Assembly (NCBI GenBank): GCA_002331575.1 | Contig: DCZG01000088.1 | Location: forward strand, 175-5,293 | DNA length: 5,119 bases | DNA from: Atopobium sp. UBA2090 | GTDB lineage: Bacteria; Actinomycetota; Coriobacteriia; Coriobacteriales; Atopobiaceae | Reading direction: 5' to 3' | Position numbers and translations under genes: made by a program | Notes under the pieces: generated by a model | Database searches by the model: none | What the model was told of the DNA's origin: nothing | The model's input: only the letters and a program-made list of their open reading frames with translations | Part shown: piece by piece, positions 1 to 5,119 of the stretch | Numbering within the stretch: the stretch's first letter is position 1 | Layout: each line of letters begins with the position of its first letter

Positions 1-1656
1 CTCGTCCCCCCCGAGGAGGAAGGCGGCAGGTTCACCGTCCTCGGCGACCCGACCGAGGCCTGCCTGCTCGTCGCCGCCCAGAAGGCCGGCATCGAGCCCA
101 AGGACCAGGAGGCCGAGACCCCGCGCATCCGCGAGCTGCCCTTCGAGAGCCGCCGCAAGCGCATGACGACCATCAACCAGCTCGACGAGCCCCTCGACGG
201 CGCGCGCCGCGTCGCCTACGTCAAGGGCGCCCCGAACGAGGTCGTCCGCCTCTCCGAGCGCATCCGCGTGAACGGCGAGACGGTCGAGCTCACCGACGAG
301 CTCCGCAAGAGGATCATGGACGCGAACGACGCCTACGCCTCCGACGGTCTGCGCGTCCTCGCCGTCGCCTATCGTCCCATCTCCAAGGACGACGACACCC
401 TCCCCCGCGCGATGAGCGAGTACACGCCCGACAACATCGAGTGCCACCTCACTTTCGTCGGTCTCGAGGTCATGCAGGATCCCCCTCGTCCCGAGGTCGC
501 CGACGCCGTCGCCGAGTGCCGTCGCGCCGGCATCCGCGTCGTCATGATCACCGGCGACTACGGCCTGACCGCCGTCTCGATCGCACGTAAGATCGGCATC
601 GTCAAGGGTGCCCACCCGCGCGTCTTCTCGGGCGTCGAGCTCGAGAAGACCTCGGACGACGACCTCAGGGAGGCCCTCAAGGGCGAGGTCGTCTTCGCTC
701 GCATGGCCCCGGAGCAGAAGCTGCGCGTCGTCGAGGTCCTGCAGGGCATGGGTGAGATCGTCGCGGTCACCGGCGACGGCGTCAACGACTCCCCCGCCCT
801 CAAGAAGGCCGACATCGGCGTCGCCATGGGCATCACGGGCACGGACGTGGCCAAGGAGGCCGCGGACATGATCCTGACCGACGACAACTTCGCCTCGATC
901 GTCCACGCGATCGAGGAGGGCCGCGCGGTCTACTCCAACATCCGCAAGTTCATGCTCTACATCCTGAACTCGAACGTCCCCGAGGCAGTGCCCTCCGCCG
1001 TCTACCTGTTCTCCGGCGGCGCGGTGCCCCTGCCCCTGACCACGATGCAGATCCTCACGATCGACCTCGGCACCGACATGCTGCCCGCCCTCGGACTCGG
1101 CACCGAACCCCCCGAGGCGAGCGTCATGGACAAGCCGCCTCGCGACCCTCACGAGCCGCTGCTCAACGTCCACGTCATGCGCAAGGCCTTCCTCTGGTAC
1201 GGCCTTCTCGGCGCGGCCTCCTCGATGGCGGCGTACTTCTTCGCCCAGTTCGCGGCTGGCTGGACGCCGGGCAACGCCCTCTTCGGCGTGGTCAACAGCC
1301 TCGACCCCGTCTACGTGCGCGCGACGACCATGGCGCTCGCGGCCATCGTGTTCTCGCAGATCGGCGAGGTGTGGAACTGCCGCACCGAGCTCGCCTCGGT
1401 GTTCTCGGTGGGCCTCTTCTCCAACCGCCAGGTCAACATCGGCATCGTCTTCGAGATCTTCCTCATCGTCTTCATCACGCTGTTCCCGCCGTTCCAGTCG
1501 GTGTTCCACACCTGTCCGCTGAACCTCGCCGACTACGGCTTCCTCGCGATCCTGCCGTTCGTGGTTCTCGGAATCGAAGAGGCACGCAAGGCAATCGTCC
1601 GCGCATACCATAAGAAAGCAGCACAGCCTGCTCCGTCGCAGGATACAGAGAGGTAG
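1..1656 (+). CDS. P2-type cation-transporting ATPase, C-terminal part (5' truncated by window edge)
   Basis: Partial gene; 551 codons are visible and the frame is open to base 1, so the ATG at 163 is internal. The product is an inner-membrane pump that couples ATP hydrolysis to cation transport. Visible in order (numbered from the window edge): N-domain GDPTE at 15-19, PFESRRKRM at 47-55 and KGAPNE at 75-80; P-domain MITGD at 182-186 and TGDGVND at 257-263; then six hydrophobic segments, M5 to M10, between about 312 and 526, and a charged tail. The DKTGT phosphorylation loop and M1-M4 lie upstream. M5 has NSNVPE (N325, E328) and M6 has IDLGTDM (D355, D359), matching the cation ligands of Na+/K+-ATPase (P2C). 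M8 QIGEVWNCRTE (E456) and M9 (E485) also align with that family. The P2 assignment is firm. The transported ion (Na+, K+, Ca2+) is inference; bacterial P2A Ca2+ pumps are the alternative. The next gene starts 8 bases after the stop, so the two are probably co-transcribed. Confidence 0.93.
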   Translation, partial: LVPPEEEGGRFTVLGDPTEACLLVAAQKAGIEPKDQEAETPRIRELPFESRRKRMTTINQLDEPLDGARRVAYVKGAPNEVVRLSERIRVNGETVELTDELRKRIMDANDAYASDGLRVLAVAYRPISKDDDTLPRAMSEYTPDNIECHLTFVGLEVMQDPPRPEVADAVAECRRAGIRVVMITGDYGLTAVSIARKIGIVKGAHPRVFSGVELEKTSDDDLREALKGEVVFARMAPEQKLRVVEVLQGMGEIVAVTGDGVNDSPALKKADIGVAMGITGTDVAKEAADMILTDDNFASIVHAIEEGRAVYSNIRKFMLYILNSNVPEAVPSAVYLFSGGAVPLPLTTMQILTIDLGTDMLPALGLGTEPPEASVMDKPPRDPHEPLLNVHVMRKAFLWYGLLGAASSMAAYFFAQFAAGWTPGNALFGVVNSLDPVYVRATTMALAAIVFSQIGEVWNCRTELASVFSVGLFSNRQVNIGIVFEIFLIVFITLFPPFQSVFHTCPLNLADYGFLAILPFVVLGIEEARKAIVRAYHKKAAQPAPSQDTER

Positions 1657-1658
1657 GG
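1647..1658 (+). promoter_or_regulatory. ribosome binding site for the first TrkA-like gene
   Basis: Purine-rich AGAGAGG at 1647-1653 lies 11 bases before the ATG at 1665, and a second weaker core, AGGG at 1655-1658, lies 6 bases before it. Both overlap or abut the stop codon of the ATPase gene. Translation of the RCK gene may therefore depend partly on ribosomes finishing the pump gene. The site supports the ATG at 1665, which also places the Rossmann GxGxxG at residue 7 as usual for the family. Confidence 0.5.
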
Positions 1659-1664
1659 CGACAT

Positions 1665-2318
1665 ATGAACGTCATCGTTGTGGGACTTGGGCGCATGGGC
1701 AGCGGTCTCGCGAAGAAGCTCGACAGGCAGGGCTATTCGGTCACGGCCATCGACCAGGACCCGGAGAAGTTCGATGCCCTCGGAAGCGACTTCACGGGCG
1801 AGAAGATCGTCGGCGTCGGCTTTGACCGCGGCGTCCTCGAGAAGGCGCGGGTCGACCGCGCGAGCGCGGTCATCGCCTGCACCGCCTCGGACGAGGCGAA
1901 CATCGTGGTCGCCCACGTCGCCAGGAGCACCTATCGTGTGCCTCGCGTCATCGCGCGCCTCTACGACATCGAGAAGGCCGAGACCTATCGTCGTCTCGGC
2001 ATCCAGACGATCTCGACCACGGACTGGGGCATCCGCCGCGCCTGCGAGCTCCTGACCTACCATGAGCTCGACACGGTCACCGAAATCGGCTCGGGCGACG
2101 TGCAGCTCGTGCGCGCGGACGTCCCGTCACTCCTCGAGGGGCATCCCGTCCGCGACCTCACGGTCGTCGGCGAGATCCAGGTCACGGCCGTCTCGCGCAA
2201 CAACGAGACCTTCGTCCCGACGCTCGGCACCCTCTTCGAGCATGGCGACGTCATCTACGCCGCCGTCGTCTCGAGCTCGGCCGCAAAGTTCAGCTACATG
2301 CTCGGCGACAACAGGTAG
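1665..2318 (+). CDS. TrkA/KtrA-family RCK protein, CeoB-like (first of tandem pair)
   Basis: A 217-residue cytosolic regulatory subunit of a K+ uptake system. RCK proteins bind NAD(H), ATP or ADP, assemble into a ring and gate a membrane K+ pore. Residues 1 to about 120 are the TrkA-N Rossmann fold: GLGRMG (G7, G9, G12) starts directly after beta-1, and the acidic residue closing beta-2 is D30. The stretch VGFDRGVLEKA followed by ARLYD and RRLGI closely resembles what I recall of mycobacterial CeoB. Residues about 146-202 form the TrkA-C (RCK-C) ligand-binding domain, with the usual pattern ending in HGDVIYAAV. Length matches single-RCK family members (about 215-230 aa); E. coli TrkA is twice as long. 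The gene sits between the pump gene (8-base gap) and a second RCK gene (9-base gap). Family is certain; the partner membrane subunit is unknown from this window. Confidence 0.92.
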   Translation: MNVIVVGLGRMGSGLAKKLDRQGYSVTAIDQDPEKFDALGSDFTGEKIVGVGFDRGVLEKARVDRASAVIACTASDEANIVVAHVARSTYRVPRVIARLYDIEKAETYRRLGIQTISTTDWGIRRACELLTYHELDTVTEIGSGDVQLVRADVPSLLEGHPVRDLTVVGEIQVTAVSRNNETFVPTLGTLFEHGDVIYAAVVSSSAAKFSYMLGDNR

Positions 2319-2322
2319 GAGG
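2317..2322 (+). promoter_or_regulatory. strong Shine-Dalgarno for the second TrkA-like gene
   Basis: AGGAGG, a perfect anti-16S match, is 5 bases before the ATG at 2328. It overlaps the TAG stop (2316-2318) of the upstream RCK gene. This fixes the start of the second gene and suggests tightly coordinated synthesis of the two RCK proteins. Confidence 0.85.
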
Positions 2323-2327
2323 CCACC

Positions 2328-2990
2328 ATGCACATCATCATCGTCGGAGGCGGCAAGACCGGCTCCTACATCGCCCGGCTCCTCGCGCGGGAGAACCACT
2401 CCATCAAGGTCATCGAGCAGAAGAAGACGGCCGTCGCGAAGCTCGCGAACGACGTCGACCCTGCCGACATCATCCGTGGCAACGGGTCCGACCCCGCCGT
2501 GCTCGAGCAGGCCGGCATCCTCCACGCCGACGTCGTCGTGGCGGTCACGGGCGAGGACGAGGTCAACCTCGTCGTCTCCATGCTCGCCAAGATGGAGTTC
2601 AACGTCGGCCGCGTCGTCGCTCGCGTCAACAACCCCAGCAACTCCTGGATGTTCAACGAGGGCATGGGCGTCGACGTGGGCATCAACCAGGCCGACACCC
2701 TCGCGCACTACGTCGAGGAGGGCCTCAACCCCAAGGAGGTCTCCACGCTCCTCAAGCTCGCTCGCGGGGACAACGAGATCGTCCAGCTCGAGGTTCGTCC
2801 CGACTCCCATGCCGTCGGTCTCGCCATCAAGGAGCTCGACCTCCCCGACAAATCCGTCCTCATCGCCGTCGAGCGGCCTGACGGCGAGGTCCTCATCCCG
2901 AGCGGCGGCACCGTCATCCGGGAGGGTGACGAGGTCATCGCCCTCATCCACAGTGACGGCAGGGCCGGGATCCGCCGCGCCTTCGCGTAG
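2328..2990 (+). CDS. TrkA/KtrA-family RCK protein, CeoC-like (second of tandem pair)
   Basis: A 220-residue RCK protein, predicted cytosolic and nucleotide-binding, acting with the preceding protein to gate a K+ transporter. Residues 1 to about 120 form the TrkA-N Rossmann fold: GGGKTG (G7, G9, G12), an acidic E30 at the end of beta-2, the family's GNGSDPAVLEQAGI stretch, then VVAVTGEDEVN. SMLAKMEFNVGRVVARVNNP and the following NSWMF resemble mycobacterial CeoC as I recall it. Residues about 145-215 form the TrkA-C domain, with PSGGTVIREGDEVIALI as its last strands. The two RCK proteins are diverged paralogues, not a recent duplication: one ends beta-2 with D, the other with E, and their C-domains differ throughout. 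The gene is the last of the operon; an intrinsic terminator begins 28 bases after its stop. A symbol such as trkA or ktrA would be too specific without the membrane partner. Confidence 0.93.
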   Translation: MHIIIVGGGKTGSYIARLLARENHSIKVIEQKKTAVAKLANDVDPADIIRGNGSDPAVLEQAGILHADVVVAVTGEDEVNLVVSMLAKMEFNVGRVVARVNNPSNSWMFNEGMGVDVGINQADTLAHYVEEGLNPKEVSTLLKLARGDNEIVQLEVRPDSHAVGLAIKELDLPDKSVLIAVERPDGEVLIPSGGTVIREGDEVIALIHSDGRAGIRRAFA

Positions 2991-3017
2991 GCTCCAGGCT
3001 CGCACATCGTCTCTCCC

Positions 3018-3060
3018 AGGCCCCGGCCGGTGCACGTCACCGTCCGGGGCCTCTTCTTTT
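3018..3060 (+). terminator. intrinsic (rho-independent) terminator of the ATPase-RCK operon
   Basis: AGGCCCCGG (3018-3026) pairs perfectly with CCGGGGCCT (3044-3052). After one C-T mismatch (3027/3043) the stem continues with CGGTG (3028-3032) and CACCG (3038-3042), closed by a 5-base loop. This gives a 14-bp GC-rich hairpin with one mismatch, followed by the T-rich run CTTCTTTT (3053-3060). There is no A-rich tract on the 5' side, so it should act for + strand transcription only. Confidence 0.92.
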
Positions 3061-3244
3061 CGCCATCGCTCCTCGTCACGAGTGCGGGTCCGATCGAGCC
3101 CTCTCCCCCGACCCGTCCGCGGACACATGGAGACGCTCTGCCGTTCACAGAATTTCATAAGGGATGCCGATAGATACATATCGAAACCAAGTCCCACTCC
3201 CACCTGCGACTCTGTTCGTGCGAGCTCAGTATTCGACAGCTTTT
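3061..3244. other. intergenic stretch without a recognisable gene
   Basis: The 389 bases between the second RCK gene and nrdD hold no convincing gene. Within this part, 3061-3140 is GC-rich like the coding sequence and contains a perfect 10-base palindrome, GTCCGCGGAC, at 3115-3124. From about 3145 onward the sequence becomes clearly richer in A and T, as expected for a promoter region. It contains an inverted repeat (CGATA at 3168-3172, TATCG at 3179-3183, six bases between) and TTCGACA twice (3232-3238 and 3243-3249). No tRNA, riboswitch or CRISPR structure is recognisable. Confidence 0.6.
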
Positions 3245-3260
3245 CGACAATATCTGGTAG
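3245..3260. promoter_or_regulatory. putative NrdR box 1 (operator)
   Basis: The 16-mer CGACAATATCTGGTAG matches the NrdR consensus acaCwAtATaTwGtgt at 10 positions, including all six strongly conserved ones (C4, A6, A8, T9, T11, G13). NrdR is the zinc-ribbon/ATP-cone repressor of ribonucleotide reductase genes in most bacteria. The second box starts 32 bases downstream with 16 bases between, the usual three-helical-turn arrangement of NrdR box pairs. The site is 120 bases upstream of the nrdD start. Confidence 0.75.
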
Positions 3261-3276
3261 TTTTGTCACTTCCAGA

Positions 3277-3292
3277 CCACAACAAGTTGTGT
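3277..3292. promoter_or_regulatory. putative NrdR box 2 (operator)
   Basis: The 16-mer CCACAACAAGTTGTGT matches the NrdR consensus acaCwAtATaTwGtgt at 12 positions. It contains the perfect inverted repeat CACAAC-AA-GTTGTG (3278-3291). It overlaps the candidate extended -10 element just downstream, so NrdR bound here would be placed to block RNA polymerase. With box 1 in helical phase, this predicts that nrdD is repressed when dATP/ATP-loaded NrdR occupies both sites. Confidence 0.78.
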
Positions 3293-3298
3293 CATAGT
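3290..3298 (+). promoter_or_regulatory. nrdD: candidate extended -10 promoter element of nrdD
   Basis: TGTCATAGT fits an extended -10 (TGnTATAAT) with both TG bases and 4 of 6 hexamer bases. Any -35 at 17-base spacing (3270-3275, TTCCAG) is weak; a better -35-like TTGTCA at 3263-3268 is too far away at 24 bases. If correct, transcription starts near 3304-3306 and gives a 5' leader of about 75 bases. Tentative: chosen mainly for its position beside the NrdR boxes. Confidence 0.35.
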
Positions 3299-3328
3299 AA
3301 CTACTGCCGAAAAACGTCGGACAACGCA

Positions 3329-3356
3329 GCTCAGGCGCCTCGGCGCCGTAACGAGC
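3329..3356 (+). other. possible 5'-leader hairpin upstream of nrdD
   Basis: GGCGC (3334-3338) pairs with GCGCC (3343-3347) around the tetraloop CTCG. An outer GCTC (3329-3332) can pair with GAGC (3353-3356) across an uneven internal loop. No T tract follows, so it is not a terminator. It ends 10 bases before the ribosome binding site and does not sequester it. Possible mRNA stability element or chance in GC-rich sequence. Confidence 0.3.
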
Positions 3357-3366
3357 CACCCACAGC

Positions 3367-3374
3367 AAGGGGAA
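3367..3374 (+). promoter_or_regulatory. nrdD: ribosome binding site of nrdD
   Basis: AAGGGGAA lies 5 bases before the ATG at 3380, with its GGGG core centred about 9 bases upstream. It supports this ATG as the start. The resulting N-terminus (MKIIKRNG) is exactly where an ATP-cone domain normally begins. Confidence 0.8.
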
Positions 3375-3379
3375 CCATC

Positions 3380-5119
3380 ATGAAGATCATCAAGCGCAAC
3401 GGTTCAGAGGTTACCTTCGACGTCGAGAAGATCGCCAACGCCATCCGCAAGGCCAACCAAGAGGTGCCCGAGGACGAGCGTCTCACCGAGCGCGAGATCA
3501 AGTTCGCCTCGCTCAACGTCACCGACGAGTGCATGGAGGCCGGTCACACGGTCACGGTCGAGGAGGTCCAGGACCTCGTCGAGGATCAGCTCATGGCCCT
3601 CGACCACTTCGTCGTCGCCCGCAAGTACATCATCTACCGCTACGCGCAGAACCAGAAGCGCCAGAAGAACACGACCGACGACAAGATCCTGACGCTCATC
3701 GAGTCCAACAACGAGGAGGTCAAGCAGGAGAACTCCAACAAGAACCCCACCGTCGTCTCGGTCCAGCGCGACTACATGGCCGGCGAGGTGTCCAAGGACC
3801 TCACCTGCCGCGCCCTGCTCCCCGCCGACATCGTGAAGGCTCACGAGGACGGCATCATCCACTTCCACGACGCCGACTACTTCGCGCAGCACATGCACAA
3901 CTGCGACCTCGTCAACCTCGAGGACATGCTGCAAAACGGCACGGTCATCTCCGGCACGCTCATCGAGCGCCCGCACTCCTTCTCCACGGCCTGCAACATC
4001 GCCACGCAGATCATCGCCCAGGTCGCCTCCTGCCAGTACGGCGGCCAGTCCATCTCGCTCACGCACCTCGCGCCGTTCGTCGACATCTCGCGCAAGAAGA
4101 TCCGCCGCTCGGTCTACGCCGAGATGGAGACCATCGGCTTCCAGGCCACGCCCGAGCAGATCGACGCGATGGTCGAGAAGCGCCTCCGCGACGAGGTCGC
4201 GCGCGGCGTCCAGACCATCCAGTACCAGGTCGTCACGCTCATGACCACCAACGGCCAGGCGCCGTTCATCACGGTGTTCATGTACCTCAACGAGGCCCGC
4301 AACGAGCAGGAGAAGCATGACCTCGCGCTCATCATCGAGGAGATGCTCCGCCAGCGCTACCAGGGCGTGAAGAACGAGGCGGGCGTCTGGATCACCCCGG
4401 CCTTCCCGAAGCTCATCTACGTGCTCGAGCCGGACAACGTCACCGAGGGGACGCCCTACTTCTACCTCACCGAGATGGCTGCCAAGTGCACCGCCAAGCG
4501 CATGGTGCCCGACTACATCTCCGAGAAGAAGATGAAGGAGTACAAGCTCTCCAAGGGCGAGGCCGAGGGCGAGGGCGACGTCTACACCTGCATGGGCTGC
4601 CGTTCCTTCCTCACGCCCGACCGCTCCGGCAACGGCTACGACAACGTGTCCAACGCGGGCAACTACCAGCCCGGCAAGCCCAAGTACTACGGCCGCTTCA
4701 ACCAGGGCGTCGTGACCATCAACCTGCCCGACGTGGCCCTCTCCTCGGGTCGCGACATGGACAAGTTCTGGGAGATCTTCGACGAGCGCCTCGAGCTCTG
4801 CCACCGCGCCCTCCAGTGCCGTCACAACCGCCTCATGGGCACGCTCTCCGACGCGGCCCCGATTCTCTGGCAGTACGGCGCACTCGCTCGCCTCAAGAAG
4901 GGCGAGACCATCGACAAGCTCCTCTTTGGCGGCTACTCCACCATCAGCCTCGGCTACGCCGGCCTTTACGAGTGCGTCAAGTACATGACCGGCCGCAGCC
5001 ACACCGACAAGGAGTCCACGCCGTTCGCGCTCGCCGTCATGCAGCACATGAACGACAAGTGCGCCGAGTGGAAGGCAGCCGAGAACATCGACTACTCCCT
5101 CTACGGCACCCCGCTGGAA
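3380..5119 (+). CDS. nrdD: anaerobic (class III) ribonucleoside-triphosphate reductase NrdD, 3' end outside window
   Basis: 580 codons, open to the window edge. The enzyme reduces ribonucleoside triphosphates to deoxynucleotides without oxygen, using an oxygen-sensitive glycyl radical installed by the radical-SAM activase NrdG. Residues 1 to about 92 are an ATP-cone (KRNGSEVTFDVEKI at the front, then VARKYIIYRYA), the allosteric site where ATP activates and dATP inhibits. The catalytic barrel follows: HFHDADY then MHNC gives C175, the same number as the E. coli active-site C175, and CMGCRSFL gives C404 and C407. C407, in MGCR, aligns with E. coli thiyl-radical C384. NQGVVTINLP and STISLGYAGLYE are further NrdD signatures. 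The window ends at SLYGTPLE, matching E. coli SLYSTPSE, so about 170-200 residues remain, including the zinc-binding cysteines and the glycyl-radical motif. Two putative NrdR boxes lie upstream. Pyruvate formate-lyase-type enzymes are ruled out by the ATP-cone and MGCR. nrdG is expected downstream but not seen. Confidence 0.97.
   Translation, partial: MKIIKRNGSEVTFDVEKIANAIRKANQEVPEDERLTEREIKFASLNVTDECMEAGHTVTVEEVQDLVEDQLMALDHFVVARKYIIYRYAQNQKRQKNTTDDKILTLIESNNEEVKQENSNKNPTVVSVQRDYMAGEVSKDLTCRALLPADIVKAHEDGIIHFHDADYFAQHMHNCDLVNLEDMLQNGTVISGTLIERPHSFSTACNIATQIIAQVASCQYGGQSISLTHLAPFVDISRKKIRRSVYAEMETIGFQATPEQIDAMVEKRLRDEVARGVQTIQYQVVTLMTTNGQAPFITVFMYLNEARNEQEKHDLALIIEEMLRQRYQGVKNEAGVWITPAFPKLIYVLEPDNVTEGTPYFYLTEMAAKCTAKRMVPDYISEKKMKEYKLSKGEAEGEGDVYTCMGCRSFLTPDRSGNGYDNVSNAGNYQPGKPKYYGRFNQGVVTINLPDVALSSGRDMDKFWEIFDERLELCHRALQCRHNRLMGTLSDAAPILWQYGALARLKKGETIDKLLFGGYSTISLGYAGLYECVKYMTGRSHTDKESTPFALAVMQHMNDKCAEWKAAENIDYSLYGTPLE

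Noticed and set aside
163..1656. ATG at 163 as the start of the ATPase gene
   Set aside because: The same frame is open back to base 1 and encodes conserved N-domain motifs (GDPTE, PFESRRKRM) upstream of this ATG, so it is internal to a gene that begins outside the window.
3085..3115. CGGGTC/GACCCG inverted repeat as a second terminator
   Set aside because: Only a 6-bp stem with a 19-base interior that barely pairs, and no T tract follows; the hairpin at 3018-3052 fully explains termination.
3168..3183. FNR/CRP-type operator for anaerobic control
   Set aside because: The inverted repeat CGATA-N6-TATCG does not have the TTGAT-N4-ATCAA pattern or spacing.
2062..3297. 411-codon plus-strand frame overlapping both RCK genes
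   Set aside because: Composition is dominated by S, R, P and T, a frame-shifted reading of GC-rich codons; both RCK genes in the other frames have intact family motifs and ribosome sites.
3127..3297. Possible 56-codon small gene in the intergenic region
   Set aside because: No Shine-Dalgarno before the ATG, no recognisable protein pattern, and it runs through both NrdR boxes and the -10 candidate.
2127..3368. 413-codon minus-strand open frame across the second RCK gene and the intergenic region
   Set aside because: Biased D/V/E/L/G composition mirrors the sense gene; it runs through the terminator and the promoter region of nrdD and shows no family motif.
3061..3379. Cobalamin or other riboswitch upstream of nrdD
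   Set aside because: I could not find the conserved core elements or the multi-stem architecture; class III reductases are not B12-dependent, and the NrdR boxes give a simpler explanation.
3404..5047. 547-codon open frame on the minus strand opposite nrdD
   Set aside because: Its translation is low-complexity (rich in L, V, D, E, A, G, H) with no recognisable domain. It arises from the G/C-rich third positions of nrdD read backwards; nrdD itself has clear catalytic motifs.

Overview
This GC-rich window reads as ordinary bacterial chromosome; codon third positions are almost always G or C, and every real gene lies on the + strand. An anaerobic (class III) ribonucleotide reductase, together with a tandem pair of TrkA-like proteins resembling the mycobacterial CeoB/CeoC pair, suggests a high-GC anaerobic actinobacterium. 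Coriobacteriia of the Olsenella/Collinsella/Atopobium type are my best guess. This is inference from gene content and style, not a database match.

Region 1 (1-2990) is a probable three-gene cation-homeostasis operon. It holds the C-terminal part of a P2-type cation-transporting ATPase (5' end outside the window), then two RCK/TrkA proteins (217 and 220 aa). The gaps are only 8 and 9 bases. The second RCK gene has a textbook Shine-Dalgarno that overlaps the stop of the first. The pump carries Na+/K+-ATPase-like (P2C-like) residues in M5, M6, M8 and M9. The RCK proteins would be cytosolic nucleotide-sensing gates of a K+ channel or transporter whose membrane subunit (TrkH/KtrB type) is not in this window. 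A strong intrinsic terminator at 3018-3060 closes the operon.

Region 2 (2991-3379) is a 389-base intergenic region. After the terminator comes about 80 bases of GC-rich sequence with no gene, then an AT-richer regulatory block. The block contains two NrdR-box-like 16-mers exactly 32 bases apart, a candidate extended -10 overlapping the second box, and a short 5' leader with a small hairpin and a good ribosome binding site.

Region 3 (3380-5119) is the first 580 codons of nrdD, open to the window edge: the ATP-cone and most of the catalytic barrel, including both active-site cysteines. The glycyl-radical C-terminus and any nrdG activase gene would lie beyond the window.

I do not see a clearly new system here. 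The most interesting points are the predicted NrdR control of nrdD and the linkage of a Na+/K+-like pump to two K+-gating RCK proteins.
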